The notes: generated by a model not told the origin, from the letters alone. A stretch of 64,000 nt of DNA from Vineibacter terrae (GCF_008039615.1 NZ_VDUZ01000014.1:94805-158804), one strand, 5' to 3'; shown: positions 1-10,056, counted from the stretch's first letter. Numbers and translations: made by a program.

Positions 1-1570
1 GATTGATCAGCGCGTCGGCGGTGACGGTGGCGCCCGGCGACAGCACGATCCAGGCGCAGCCGATCTCGCCCCAGCGATCGTCCGGCACGCCGACCGCGAA
101 GGCCTGCGCCACCGCCGGATGGCCGGTCAGCAGGTCCTCGACCTCCTTGGGCGAGACCAGCTCGCCGCCCGATTTGTACAGCTCCTTCGAGCGGCCGGTG
201 AGCTCGAGATAGCCGTCGGGCCGCACCCGGCCGAGATCACCGGACCGCACCCAGCCGCCGGGCAGGAACAGTGCCGCCGTCTCGGCGGGCTTGGCGAAGT
301 AGCCGGATGTGGAAGTCGGGCCGCGCGAGCACAGCTCGCCCACGCTGCCGGCCGGCAGATCCTCGCCGGTGAGCGGATCGACCGTCTTGTATTCGGCAAG
401 CACGCCATCACGCTCGGCGATGCCGGCGGCGCCCGCATCCATCAGCCGTCCCACGGTCTGGGCGACGACCGACAGGTCGTCGTTCGGCGCGGTGAGGGTC
501 GTCGCGGCGCCGACTTCGGTCATGCCATAGCCGGTGAAGACCTCGCGGATGCCCAGCCGATCCTTGATCTGCTGCCAGATGCGCACCGGCGTGGGCGCGG
601 CGGCCGACAGGATGGCTTCGAGGGACGACAAATCGTAGCGCCCGATGTCGGGATGCTCGACCAGCGCGACGCTCATCGTCGGCACTGCCATCAGGTAGGT
701 GGCGCGATGCCGCTCGATCCCGGCGAGCATGGCGGTCGCATCGAAGATGAGCTGCGGGATGATCGCGCCGCCGACGAACAGCGCCGCCAGCAGGCCCTCG
801 ACCAGGGCGAAGGCATGATAAAGCGGCAGCGCGAACAGCGTGCGGCGACCGTCCTCGAAGGCCTGGTGATACGCCCCGGCATAGGCCGAGCGCGCCAGGT
901 TGTCGTGGGTCTGGATGACGCCCTTGGGCAGGCCCGTGGTGCCCGATGTGTACATCACCACGGCGGGGTCGAGCGGGTCGGCCGGGTTTGGCGGCAGCGT
1001 CGTGGTGTCGGCCTGGCCGCGCGCCAGCAACGCCGTGTACGAGGATGCCGCGCCGTCCTCGCCGCCATGGACGATGACGGAACGCAGATGCGGGAAGGCG
1101 GTGGACTGTCCTTCCCGCCATCCCGGCGCGATCTCGTCGAACGCGGCCAGGTAGTCGAGGCCGCGGAACGCGGCCATGGTGATGACCACCCGGCATTCGG
1201 ACTGGCCCACGACATAGGCCAGCTCGCGCGCCTTGAAGAGGAAGTTCACCGGGATCGCGGCCGCGCCCAGCCGCCAGATCGCGAAGACCAGCGGCACGAA
1301 GTCGGGGTGGTTGGCCATCACCAGCGCCACGCGGTCGCCGGCGCGCACGCCTTCGAGGCGAAGGCCGCGTGCCAGCGCATCGGCGCGCGCCATCACGTCG
1401 CGGTAGGTCAGCGTCGCGTCATCGCTCAGCACCAGGGGCCTGTCGGCGTGACGTGCCGCCGTGGCCGCCAGGATCGCGTCGAGCGTCGTGGGATTCCATG
1501 TCGGGTGGCGTGCCGCCAGGGCGGCGCGTCTTTGCTCCATCGCGTCGAGCAAGGGACGGTTCCTCTCCAT
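1..1570 (-). CDS. AMP-binding acyl-CoA synthetase (3' end outside window)
   Basis: Class I adenylate-forming enzyme that would activate a carboxylic acid to its acyl-CoA through an acyl-AMP intermediate in the cytoplasm. About 523 codons are present; the C-terminus lies beyond position 1. The start at 1570 gives an N-terminus beginning MERNRPLLDAMEQ and has a GGAA-rich stretch upstream. The ATP-binding P-loop TSGTTGLPKG is at about residues 208-217, followed further on by the YGMTE adenine-binding motif and the SGDLGR region. It resembles FadD and cyclohexanecarboxylate-CoA ligase types, but the substrate cannot be read from the sequence. It is transcribed away from the esterase gene at 1776, sharing a 205-bp AT-rich divergent promoter region with it. 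Confidence 0.88.
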   Translation of the reverse strand, partial: MERNRPLLDAMEQRRAALAARHPTWNPTTLDAILAATAARHADRPLVLSDDATLTYRDVMARADALARGLRLEGVRAGDRVALVMANHPDFVPLVFAIWRLGAAAIPVNFLFKARELAYVVGQSECRVVITMAAFRGLDYLAAFDEIAPGWREGQSTAFPHLRSVIVHGGEDGAASSYTALLARGQADTTTLPPNPADPLDPAVVMYTSGTTGLPKGVIQTHDNLARSAYAGAYHQAFEDGRRTLFALPLYHAFALVEGLLAALFVGGAIIPQLIFDATAMLAGIERHRATYLMAVPTMSVALVEHPDIGRYDLSSLEAILSAAAPTPVRIWQQIKDRLGIREVFTGYGMTEVGAATTLTAPNDDLSVVAQTVGRLMDAGAAGIAERDGVLAEYKTVDPLTGEDLPAGSVGELCSRGPTSTSGYFAKPAETAALFLPGGWVRSGDLGRVRPDGYLELTGRSKELYKSGGELVSPKEVEDLLTGHPAVAQAFAVGVPDDRWGEIGCAWIVLSPGATVTADALIN

Positions 1571-1775
1571 CGTTTGGAATATTCTATTTCAGATTAGAAA
1601 AATACCGCAAGGGTTTCTTGCCGCGTTGGCGCGCGAAAATGCCAGCGGCAATTCCTAACGTAAATTAGAAAGCGCGTTGACTCATCGTGCAGGCGGCGCG
1701 CAGAGTTGCGACGAATTCATCGAGAGCGGTTTTGCCGTGTAGCGGCGGCACCAGGCAGGATGGGGAGATGCGCTC
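1571..1775. promoter_or_regulatory. Divergent intergenic region, acyl-CoA synthetase / esterase
   Basis: This 205-bp gap between two divergent genes holds the most AT-rich DNA of the first 5 kb (about 1576-1620). The octamer ATTAGAAA occurs twice, near 1593 and near 1663. It is a reasonable place for both promoters and an operator, but no clear -35/-10 pair could be fixed. Confidence 0.3.
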
Positions 1776-2654
1776 ATGAGTGATCTGGAACGGTTGATGG
1801 CCTTTCTGGCCCAGTTGCCCGTGGAGGCCTCGATCACCGATCGCCGCAAGGCCTATGACCGCGCCGAGAAGGCCTTTCCCCTGCCGGAAGGAGCCACGCT
1901 GCAGGCCTCCGACGCGCGCGACGAACGCATCGCGGTCCGTGATGCCGAGAAAGGCCGGTGGCTTTTGTATCTCCATGGCGGCGGCTACGGCATCGGCTCG
2001 CCGCGCTCGCACCGCCACCTGGCGGCGGCGATCGGTGTCGCGGCGCGCGCCAATGTGCTGCTGCCGGACTATCGCCTGGCGCCCGAGCATCCGTTCCCGG
2101 CGGCCGTCGATGATGCGCTGGCGGCCTACCGCACCTTGCTGGGCGAGACCTCGGCCGATCGCATCGTCGTTGCCGGCGATTCGGCGGGCGGCGGCCTGGC
2201 CGTCTCGACCGTGCTGGCGGCGCGCGAAGCCGGCCTGGCGTTGCCGGGAGCTGCCGTCTGCCTCTCGCCCTGGGTGGACCTGAACTTCACGCCCGACTCG
2301 CCCGTGGCGCGCGCCGCTGCCGGCGATCCCCTGGTCCGGTACGACGAGATCGCCGCCTACGCCCGCGCCTATCTGGGGTCGTCGGCGGCGACCGATCCGC
2401 TTGCTTCGCCGATCTTCGCCGACCTGCACGGCCTGCCGCCGATGCTGATCCATGCCAGCGTATCCGAGGCGCTGGTCTCGGATGCGACGCGCCTGGCGGA
2501 AGCGGCGCAGCAGGCCGGTGTCGACGTGACGCTGGAGCTCACCGACGGCACGCCCCATGTCTGGCACTGGTTCTGGCCGCGCCTGGATATCGCCCGCGCC
2601 TCGATCAAGCGCATCGGCGCTTTCGTCGAGCCCCATCTCGCGAGGTCGGCCTGA
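1776..2654 (+). CDS. Alpha/beta hydrolase, HSL-family (type IV) esterase
   Basis: Cytoplasmic carboxylesterase of the hormone-sensitive-lipase family, 292 residues, a normal length for the family. The oxyanion-hole motif HGGG is at residues 67-70. The nucleophile is Ser136 in GDSAGGG (134-140). Asp236 in the ALVSDA segment and His261 in the TPHVWHW segment complete the expected triad. The usual DYRLAPEHPFPAA block follows the HGGG region. There is no signal peptide. It is divergent from the acyl-CoA synthetase, so the pair may release and then activate an acyl group; this is inference from position only. The natural ester is unknown. Confidence 0.88.
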   Translation: MSDLERLMAFLAQLPVEASITDRRKAYDRAEKAFPLPEGATLQASDARDERIAVRDAEKGRWLLYLHGGGYGIGSPRSHRHLAAAIGVAARANVLLPDYRLAPEHPFPAAVDDALAAYRTLLGETSADRIVVAGDSAGGGLAVSTVLAAREAGLALPGAAVCLSPWVDLNFTPDSPVARAAAGDPLVRYDEIAAYARAYLGSSAATDPLASPIFADLHGLPPMLIHASVSEALVSDATRLAEAAQQAGVDVTLELTDGTPHVWHWFWPRLDIARASIKRIGAFVEPHLARSA

Positions 2655-2775
2655 ATCGCCCTGCATGCCGCTGCGCGAGACAGGCCTGCTGCGGGTCCTC
2701 GCTTTGATCGGGGCGACGACCTAGGTTCCATGCATATCGCGCGTGCTGCGCCAGGTGTGACACGGAGATCGCAGG

Positions 2776-3504
2776 ATGAATGACGGATCGCCGCCGCGTG
2801 CGGCTGCACCCCAGGTCGATGACACCGGCCGATCGGCGGACGGCGTCCTCGCCGACCTGCTCGCGCAACGTTACAGCTGCCGCGGGTTCCTGCCTCAGTC
2901 GGTGCCGCAGGCTACCATCACACGCATCCTGGAGCTGGCGCAGCGCACGGCCTCCTGGTGCAACGCGCAGCCGTGGCAGGTGGTGATCACGTCGGGCGCC
3001 GCGACGGACCGCTTCCGCGATGCCATCTACCGGCATGCGACCTCGAACCCCGCCGATGCCGATATTCCGTTCCCACGCGAATATCGCGGCGCCTGCCTCG
3101 CGCGTCGTCGCGAATGCGGCTTCCAGCTCTATGACAGCGTCGGCATCAAGCGCGGTGACCGCGAAGCCTCGGGGCGTCAGGGCTTGGAAAACTTCCGGCT
3201 GTTCGGCGCGCCGCACGTGGCCATCATCACCTCGGACGAGGCGCTGGGCGTCTATGGCGCCGTGGATTGCGGCGCCTATGTCAGCAATTTCATGCTGGCG
3301 GCGCGCAGCCTCGGCGTCGCGACGATCGCGCAGGCGGCGCTCGCCTCGCAATCGAAGTTCGTGCGCAGTCATTTCGGCATCGGCGACGACCGGCTCGTCG
3401 TCTGCGGCATCTCGTTCGGCTACGAGGACACGGCGCATCCGGCCAACGGCTTCCGAACCAGGCGGGCGGCCGTCGCCGAAGCCGTCACGTGGGTCGATAG
3501 CTGA
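2776..3504 (+). CDS. Nitroreductase-family FMN oxidoreductase
   Basis: Probable FMN-dependent NAD(P)H oxidoreductase of the nitroreductase superfamily, 242 residues. The N-terminal RYSCRGF segment (about residues 32-38) matches the family's R-R-S-x-R-x-F phosphate-contact region, and SWCNAQPWQ (about 56-64) matches the S-x-x-N-x-Q-P-W FMN-contact motif. The conserved glycine-rich G-x-YVSNFMLAARSLG helix and the VVCGISFGY strand follow. It lies 121 bp after the esterase on the same strand and may be separately transcribed. A palindromic element follows the stop directly. The physiological substrate (quinone, enoate or nitroaromatic) cannot be inferred. Confidence 0.87.
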   Translation: MNDGSPPRAAAPQVDDTGRSADGVLADLLAQRYSCRGFLPQSVPQATITRILELAQRTASWCNAQPWQVVITSGAATDRFRDAIYRHATSNPADADIPFPREYRGACLARRRECGFQLYDSVGIKRGDREASGRQGLENFRLFGAPHVAIITSDEALGVYGAVDCGAYVSNFMLAARSLGVATIAQAALASQSKFVRSHFGIGDDRLVVCGISFGYEDTAHPANGFRTRRAAVAEAVTWVDS

Positions 3505-3514
3505 ATCATACAAG

Positions 3515-3603
3515 CTGTCATCCCGAGCGAAGCGAGGGATCTCCTGCGCAAGACGCACAGTGCGCCATTCGCGGGAGATCCCTCGCTGCGCTCGGGATGG
3601 CAG
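3515..3603. repeat. Dispersed palindromic element, family A, copy 1
   Basis: Inverted repeat of about 89 bp. The left arm begins GTCATCCCGAGCGAAGCGAG and continues into GGATCTCC; the right arm is its reverse complement around a spacer of about 20 bp. It lies between the convergent nitroreductase and radical SAM genes, where its RNA hairpin could also act as a terminator. Confidence 0.9.
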
Positions 3604-3607
3604 GGCA

Positions 3608-4717
<1,110 letters not shown>

Positions 4718-4739
4718 GGATTGAGGGAAAGATTTGCGC

Positions 4740-4745
4740 TATAAT
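4740..4745 (+). promoter_or_regulatory. Possible -10 element upstream of memo
   Basis: TATAAT is a perfect -10 hexamer 50 bp before the Memo start codon. A TTGAGG at 4721 is only 13 bp upstream, too close for a standard -35, so the promoter call rests on the -10 alone. Confidence 0.35.
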
Positions 4746-4795
4746 AGCCACACTTCGCCCGCGCGGCGAGGCCAGCGGGCAAGCGGGAGGCCATC

Positions 4796-5572
4796 ATGAC
4801 CGTTCGCTCACCGGCGGTCGCCGGTCTGTTCTACCCGCGCGAGCCACGCCGGCTGCAGGCTGATCTCGACGCGCTGCTGGCTGCCGTGGCCCCTGCCGAA
4901 TCGCCGCCACCCAAGGCCGTGATCGCGCCGCATGCCGGTTACATCTACTCCGGCGCCGCAGCCGCGGCGGCCTTCGCGACGCTGGCGGCGGGTGCCGCGG
5001 CGATCACGCGGGTCGTGCTGATCGGACCAGCACATCATGCCTGGCTGCGCAGCATGGCAGCGCCGACCGTGGACGTGTTCGAGACGCCGCTGGGGCGCGT
5101 CCGGGTGGACCACGCCGCGCTCGCCGATCTGCCGCTGGTGCAGCGCGACGACGCCGCGCACGCGCCCGAGCACGCGCTCGAGGTCGAGCTGCCGTTCCTG
5201 CAACGCGTGCTGGGATCCTTCACCATCGTGCCGCTGCTCGTCGGCGATGTTCCCCCACAAGCGGTTGCCGAAACGCTGGGCCGTCTCTGGGGTGACGCGA
5301 AGACGGTGATCGTCGTCAGCTCCGACCTGTCGCACTATCACGACTACGACACGGCTCGGCTCCGCGATCGTGCCACGGCCATGGCGATCGAGCATGGGGA
5401 CTGGGCCGCCCTGGGGCCGGACGACGCCTGCGGCTGTCTGCCGATTGCCGGCCTGCTCATCGAGGCCGGCCGTCGCGGGCTGCGCGCGCAGCGCCTCGCG
5501 CTCTGCAACTCCGGCGACATGGCCGGCGATCGCAACCGGGTCGTCGGCTACGGCGCCTGGCGGTTGCATTGA
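4796..5572 (+). CDS. amrB: AmmeMemoRadiSam system protein B (Memo family)
   Basis: Memo-family protein, 258 residues, with the fold of class III extradiol dioxygenases (LigB-like) but no proven bacterial reaction. The putative metal ligands known from the family are visible: His46 in the APHAGY motif, His80/His81 in GPAHH, and Cys237 in the LALCNSGD segment. The SSDLSHY motif is also present. The start has a good ribosome binding site (GGGAGG, seven bases before ATG). It is divergent from the radical SAM partner with 78 bp between the starts, so the two are probably co-regulated. A strong hairpin terminator follows 17 bp after the stop. Confidence 0.9.
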   Translation: MTVRSPAVAGLFYPREPRRLQADLDALLAAVAPAESPPPKAVIAPHAGYIYSGAAAAAAFATLAAGAAAITRVVLIGPAHHAWLRSMAAPTVDVFETPLGRVRVDHAALADLPLVQRDDAAHAPEHALEVELPFLQRVLGSFTIVPLLVGDVPPQAVAETLGRLWGDAKTVIVVSSDLSHYHDYDTARLRDRATAMAIEHGDWAALGPDDACGCLPIAGLLIEAGRRGLRAQRLALCNSGDMAGDRNRVVGYGAWRLH

Positions 5573-5588
5573 CGGACCAGACAACGCG

Positions 5589-5612
5589 AAAAGCCCGCTG
5601 ACGCGGGCTTTT
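5589..5612. terminator. Bidirectional rho-independent terminator
   Basis: Perfect 10-bp stem AAAAGCCCGC / GCGGGCTTTT with the 4-base loop TGAC. It lies between the convergent memo and phasin genes. The A-tract on one side and T-tract on the other let it serve both strands. Confidence 0.9.
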
Positions 5613-5637
5613 CTGGGCAGTTCCGGTTTCGAGACGG

Positions 5638-6084
5638 TCAGGCCGCCGGGGCTTCCGGCGCCGGCTTCTTGAAGATGCCGCGCACGGCCTTGTCGCTGTC
5701 GGCGTAGCTCTTGCGCACGACCTCGGCGGTGGCGCGGACCTGCTCGACATTGGCCTTGCCGTAGTCGCGCCAGAAGTCGAGATGCACGCCAATGGCGTCG
5801 CCCAGGCACTTCGCGCCGGCAAGCTTCTCGATCATGCCCAGCGTGGCTTCGACATTCTGGTGGGCGCCCTGCAGAAGGCTGCGGCCGACCAGCGCATAGC
5901 CGTTCACGGAGACATTGACGGCATCCTGCAGCGCGGTCGCGACCTGCTCGGCACCGGAATGCGCGCTCGCAGCGCGATCCTTGGCGGTGGCGGCGGTGCG
6001 CTGGACGAAGTCACGCGCAGCAGCGGGAATCTGGGCGAAAGCGTCGGCGACAGCGGCGCCGGGATTGGGGGTCTTGTCGGTCAT
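5638..6084 (-). CDS. Phasin family protein
   Basis: Small amphipathic helical protein, 148 residues, that would coat polyhydroxyalkanoate granules. It shows the phasin pattern: a central block (about residues 55-125) rich in A, V, E and K with no membrane segment, including YALVGRSLLQGAHQNVEAT and FWRDYGKANVEQVRATAEVV. The C-terminal tail is Lys/Pro/Ala-rich (KKPAPEAPAA). The start at 6084 (MTDKTPNPG) is preceded by GGAG at the right distance. The frame stays open upstream to 6282, but those codons do not look protein-coding. A perfect 17-bp palindrome 100 bp upstream is an operator candidate. The shared terminator at 5589 follows the stop. Confidence 0.88.
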   Translation of the reverse strand: MTDKTPNPGAAVADAFAQIPAAARDFVQRTAATAKDRAASAHSGAEQVATALQDAVNVSVNGYALVGRSLLQGAHQNVEATLGMIEKLAGAKCLGDAIGVHLDFWRDYGKANVEQVRATAEVVRKSYADSDKAVRGIFKKPAPEAPAA

Positions 6085-6183
6085 GTCAGTCTCCATCCTC
6101 GAATGAGCTATGGGTCGGGTCCCGTCCAGGAGCGGCCCGGGATGGCGTTGATATAGCGTCTCGTATGCTGCGTTGCAACATAA

Positions 6184-6200
6184 ATTGTGCGACGCACAAT
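6184..6200. promoter_or_regulatory. 17-bp perfect palindrome, candidate PhaR-type operator
   Basis: ATTGTGCG-A-CGCACAAT reads identically on both strands and sits in the AT-rich region between the phasin start (6084) and the DUF445 gene (6274). Its core TGC-N3-GCA resembles the TGC/GCA dyads bound by PhaR repressors upstream of phasin genes in other alphaproteobacteria. A second TGC-rich dyad (TGCTGCGTTGCAACA) lies just to its left, nearer the phasin. Confidence 0.5.
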
Positions 6201-6273
6201 AATTCTCGCATGGAGCGGCAATAAGCAAGATATTACAAGGCATTAGTAAGGCGCGCCGCGCCACCGTCCTGCT

Positions 6274-7566
6274 ATGGACCATGCCATGACTGCGATTTCT
6301 CCTGACTCATCGGTTCTCGACGTCCAGCGCCTGCGCAGCTTGCGGCGCACCAAGGCGGTGGCCGCCGGCCTGCTGGTGCTGTGCCTGGCGGTGCTGATCC
6401 TCGTACGTCCGCTGGAAGCCATCCATCCTGCCTACGGCTTCGTGGCTGCCTTCGCCGAGGCGGCGCTGGTTGGCGGCCTGGCCGACTGGTACGCGATCGT
6501 GGCGCTGTTCCGGCGGCCGCTGGGACTGCCGATCCCGCACACGGCCATCATCTCGCGCAACCAGGCCCGCATCGGCGACAGCCTCGGTGACTTCATCGCG
6601 CGGCATTTTCTGGCGGCCGAGCCGGTCGCCGCCAAGCTGCGGGAGGTTGACTTCGCACGCCTGGTCTCGGAATGGCTCAGCGACCCGAAGCGCAGCGATG
6701 ACCTGGCGCGCTTCATCCTGAAGATGCTGCCGCAGGCGATGTCGTCGATCGAAGGCTCCGGCCTGCGGCCGTTCCTGGCGCGGCGTGTGGTCGACCAGCT
6801 GCAGACCGTCGAGATGGCGCCGCTGGCGGCGGGCCTGCTGTCGGCATTCACCCAGGATCGCCGGCATCAGCGCATCCTCGACGAGCTGGTGGCGGCGCTG
6901 CGCCAGCTGCTGGGCAACCCCGAGACGCTGAACGCCGTGCGCGACAAGATCCGGGACGAGCTGCCGACCCTGTTCAACCTGTTCCGCGCTGATGCCTACG
7001 TGCTGCGCAAGCTGGTGGGCTCGATGTCGTCGCTGCTGGAGGAGATCGGCAAGGACGAGGACCACCCGGTGCGCCGCGAGTTCGACCGCTTCATCGCCGG
7101 CTTCATCACCCGCCTGCGCGAGTCGCCCGAATACGCCGAGCGCCTGGACAAGCTGAAGGCCGACCTGCTGGCGCGCACGGAGATCCGCGACCTTGCCGAC
7201 GGGATCTGGCAGAGCCTGAAGGCGTTCATCGAGCAGGAGACGCGCTCGGCCGAGTCGCTGATCCAGGCGCCGTTGCGGAACCTCCTGATCGAGGTCGGCC
7301 GCAATCTGCAGGACGACCCGCAGATGCGCGCCGACGTGAACCGCGGCGTCGCCTCGGTCATCGAGACCTTCGTGGAGAACCACAAGGGCGCCATCGCGCT
7401 GTTCGTGGCCGACCAGGTGAAGTCGTGGGAGGTGGGCCAGCTGATCGCGATGATCGAGCTGAATGTCGGCAAGGACCTTCAGTACATCCGATTCAACGGC
7501 ACCCTGATCGGCGGCTGCGCCGGCCTCGCGCTCCATGCGCTGGAGCTGGCGCTGAAGGTCGGGTGA
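6274..7566 (+). CDS. DUF445 family membrane protein
   Basis: Inner-membrane protein of the DUF445 (YjiN-like) family, 430 residues. One hydrophobic helix near the N-terminus (about residues 33-48) is followed by a second hydrophobic stretch that leads into the family hallmark GGLADWYAIVALFRRPLGLPIPHT (about 69-92). A long charged helical region predicted to lie outside the membrane follows, and a short C-terminal hydrophobic segment (NGTLIGGCAGLALHALE) closes the protein. Function is unknown in the family. ATG codons at 6274 and 6286 are both possible starts, neither with a clear ribosome binding site. It is divergent from the phasin and shares its promoter region. Confidence 0.87.
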   Translation: MDHAMTAISPDSSVLDVQRLRSLRRTKAVAAGLLVLCLAVLILVRPLEAIHPAYGFVAAFAEAALVGGLADWYAIVALFRRPLGLPIPHTAIISRNQARIGDSLGDFIARHFLAAEPVAAKLREVDFARLVSEWLSDPKRSDDLARFILKMLPQAMSSIEGSGLRPFLARRVVDQLQTVEMAPLAAGLLSAFTQDRRHQRILDELVAALRQLLGNPETLNAVRDKIRDELPTLFNLFRADAYVLRKLVGSMSSLLEEIGKDEDHPVRREFDRFIAGFITRLRESPEYAERLDKLKADLLARTEIRDLADGIWQSLKAFIEQETRSAESLIQAPLRNLLIEVGRNLQDDPQMRADVNRGVASVIETFVENHKGAIALFVADQVKSWEVGQLIAMIELNVGKDLQYIRFNGTLIGGCAGLALHALELALKVG

Positions 7567-7617
7567 GCAGGGCCGGTCGTCCGGGGAACCGGGGAGGGCG
7601 ACCGCAAATGGACCCTC

Positions 7618-7709
7618 CCGTCATCCCGAGCGCAGCGAGGGATCTCCTGCGGCAAGGCGCACCGTACGCCATTCGCGGGAGATCCCTCGCTGCGCTCGGG
7701 ATGACAGGG
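7618..7709. repeat. Dispersed palindromic element, family A, copy 2
   Basis: Near-perfect inverted repeat; arms GTCATCCCGAGCGCAGCGAG and its complement, spacer about 25 bp. It lies between the convergent DUF445 and lipase-like genes. Confidence 0.9.
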
Positions 7710-7740
7710 GGCGTGGTAGGGAAGCCGCGGGCCCTGCCGC

Positions 7741-8508
7741 CTACGACGGGTCGCGATACACGAACGCACGCCAGCCGCTGCGCTCGAAGGGGCGCCAATC
7801 GTTCTCCGGCTGCGCCAGGCGCTCGGCCACGGCGTAGATCACCGCCGGGTTGTGGCCCAGGCCGCAATGGCTGCCGGGCACCTCGATGTTCTCTGCCTGC
7901 GGGCCGGGCTGCTCGCGGCAGCTCTGCCAGGCGCAGATGCCGTCGGTGCGGCTGTAGATCGCCGTGGTCGGCACCGGCGGCGTCTCGCGCAATGACGCGA
8001 CGAAGGCATGGTCGCGATCGTCGATCGTCTCGCCGCTCGCCATCTCGTAGACGCGCCAGGCATTCGTCGCCTTGGGGTGGCCGCCGAACGGGCTGCCCAG
8101 GGTGATCACCATGCGCACCGCTTCCGGCCCCTGCTTGGCGAGCTCGCGGGCGAAGATGCCGCCCAGGCTCCATCCGACCAGGCTGACCTTGCGGCCGTAG
8201 CGCTGATGCAGCTCCAGCAGACGCTCCAGCATCCGGGATTGCACGCCGGGGCGCGGCCCCAGGTTGCGGCCCAGGCCCCAGCCATGCGCCCGATAGCCGT
8301 GGTTGTTGAGGAAGCTGCGCAGCGGACGGGTCGACACGTCGCTGGCGATCAACCCCGGCAGGACCAGCACGGGATGCCCGTCACCTCGCGGTGCCTGGCT
8401 CAGGACGGGCAGCGACGCAGCGAACGCACCCAGCTCCCAGAAAGCCCGCCCTTCGAGCATGAGCAGGGTTCGGGACGGCGGTTGAACCGCCTCGGCAGCC
8501 GCTTGCAT
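7741..8508 (-). CDS. Alpha/beta hydrolase, lipase/PGAP1-like
   Basis: Cytoplasmic alpha/beta hydrolase of 255 residues with the nucleophile elbow GWSLGG (Ser114). The preceding strand VLVLPGLIASD forms the oxyanion-hole region, and a late GSHCGLGHNP segment carries the likely catalytic His. It resembles triacylglycerol-lipase or PGAP1-type esterases. It lies 123 bp downstream of the WS/DGAT gene on the same strand, which suggests a role in turnover of stored neutral lipid; this is inference. The start at 8508 (MQAAAEAVQPP) follows an AGGAA-like site. Confidence 0.8.
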   Translation of the reverse strand: MQAAAEAVQPPSRTLLMLEGRAFWELGAFAASLPVLSQAPRGDGHPVLVLPGLIASDVSTRPLRSFLNNHGYRAHGWGLGRNLGPRPGVQSRMLERLLELHQRYGRKVSLVGWSLGGIFARELAKQGPEAVRMVITLGSPFGGHPKATNAWRVYEMASGETIDDRDHAFVASLRETPPVPTTAIYSRTDGICAWQSCREQPGPQAENIEVPGSHCGLGHNPAVIYAVAERLAQPENDWRPFERSGWRAFVYRDPS

Positions 8509-8631
8509 CAGCGTTCCTATCCTTAGGAAGTGTGATCGACATCGACCACAAAATGTAGCGGAAAGACCACAAACGCAACGCTGTTACACAAATATGAACG
8601 CACTGCCGCTGAATTCAAGGGCATAACCCCG

Positions 8632-10056
8632 TCATCCCAGCACCACCTGCTTCAGGCGCGCGGCCTCCTCCATGAGGTGGTCGCCCAGCCGGGCGACGTC
8701 CGGCACGGCGCGGCGGTCGGCCGTGAGGCCGAAATCGAGGCTGCCCAGGTAGCTCTGGACCGTCAGGTTCAGGGCGCAGCCATGGGTCGGGATCGAGACG
8801 GGAAACAGCGCGGCGACCTTGGCGCCGGCGCCGTATAGCGGCACGCTGGGCCCCGGCACGTTGGAGATGCAGACATTGCAGGCCATCGGCAGCACGTCGG
8901 CGAGTCCCGAGCGGCCATAGAGATCGGAGAGGCCGCGGATCAGGAACGGGGCGCCGAAGAAGGCATAGTCCTGCGGCATGGCATCCTTGAAGCCCGACGC
9001 GATCTGCTTGGCATCGGTGGACGAGGCCTTGATCGCCTTGAGCCGTGCGACCGGGTCGGCCACCGTGGTGGCCAGGCCGCACATCATCCCGAACACCTGG
9101 TTGTTGAGGTCGGTGTTGCCCAGCTCGCGCAGCGAGATCGGCACGAACGCGATCAGCTCCTGGTCGGGCAACGCGTTGCGGTCCATCAGGTAGCGCCGCA
9201 GGGCACCGCTGCAGATCGTCATCACCACGTCGTTGAGCTTGCCGCCGGTGGCCTTGCCGATCGCCTTGGCGTCGGCCAGGGGGAAGCGCCGCGCCGCGTA
9301 GGAGCGCTCGCTGGTGATGGTGGTGTTGAACGGCGTCTTGGGCGCTGCCAGGGGCGGCAGCTCGCGCACCGGCGACTGCGGCAGGTACTGCGACAGCGGC
9401 GCGCCGCGCGGCACCTTGGGGAAGAACATGCTGGCGATGTTGCCCATCGTCTCCGGTGCCGCCCGCCACATGTCCAGGTGCAGGCGCACCATGCTGGTCA
9501 CCAGGTCGCCGATCGGGTTGGGGATCGCGGCGGCCGGCGGCGACGATGCAGCGGCGGGCGGCTCGACCTGCCGCGGCTGGGGCGTGAGGTCATACATGGT
9601 GTTGGTGATCACCATGCCGGCGCCGCCGTCGACGGCGGCGTGATGCACCTTGGAGTAGAGCGCGACCTGGCCGCCCTCGATGCCGTCGATGGTGATGAAC
9701 TGCCACAGCGGCTGGCTGCGGTCGAGGGGTTGCGAGTGCAGCCGGGCGATCATCTCCTCGAGCTGCGCGAACGTGCCCGGCGCCGGCAAGGTCACGTGCC
9801 GGAAATGGTAGGACAGGTCGATCCTGGGCACGTCGACCCAGGACGGATGGTGGATGTCGAGCAGGGTCGGGGCCAGCTTCTTGCTGAAGATCGGCACCAG
9901 GTGCAGCCGGCTCGCCAGCATGTCCCGATAGTTGTCGTGGAAGCTGCCGGCATAGCCCTCCGGCAGGTCGAACAGCGTGAAGCCGGCGACATGCATGGGC
10001 GTTTCGGGTGTCTCGAAATACAGGAAACTGGCGTCGATCCCGCCGAGCCGTGTCAT
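8632..10056 (-). CDS. Wax ester synthase / diacylglycerol acyltransferase (WS/DGAT)
   Basis: Bifunctional acyl-CoA:alcohol / acyl-CoA:diacylglycerol acyltransferase that makes wax esters and triacylglycerol, acting at the inner face of the membrane. The length of 474 residues is typical. The catalytic motif HHxxxDG is present as H138-H139-AAV-D143-G144, and the N-terminal ID-ASFLYFETPETPMHV block and the later NVCISNVPGP block are family marks. The start at 10056 is set by GGGAGG seven bases upstream; an in-frame ATG at 10116 has no such site. With the adjacent hydrolase, the phasin and the P450 it forms a neutral-lipid neighbourhood. Confidence 0.92.
   Translation of the reverse strand: MTRLGGIDASFLYFETPETPMHVAGFTLFDLPEGYAGSFHDNYRDMLASRLHLVPIFSKKLAPTLLDIHHPSWVDVPRIDLSYHFRHVTLPAPGTFAQLEEMIARLHSQPLDRSQPLWQFITIDGIEGGQVALYSKVHHAAVDGGAGMVITNTMYDLTPQPRQVEPPAAASSPPAAAIPNPIGDLVTSMVRLHLDMWRAAPETMGNIASMFFPKVPRGAPLSQYLPQSPVRELPPLAAPKTPFNTTITSERSYAARRFPLADAKAIGKATGGKLNDVVMTICSGALRRYLMDRNALPDQELIAFVPISLRELGNTDLNNQVFGMMCGLATTVADPVARLKAIKASSTDAKQIASGFKDAMPQDYAFFGAPFLIRGLSDLYGRSGLADVLPMACNVCISNVPGPSVPLYGAGAKVAALFPVSIPTHGCALNLTVQSYLGSLDFGLTADRRAVPDVARLGDHLMEEAARLKQVVLG

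Noticed and set aside
119..1597. Long open frame on the plus strand at the left edge
   Set aside because: It is the mirror of the acyl-CoA synthetase, which shows all expected motifs on the minus strand.
4721..4745. Full sigma-70 promoter TTGAGG...TATAAT upstream of memo
   Set aside because: The spacing is only 13 bp. Only the -10 hexamer is kept as a candidate.
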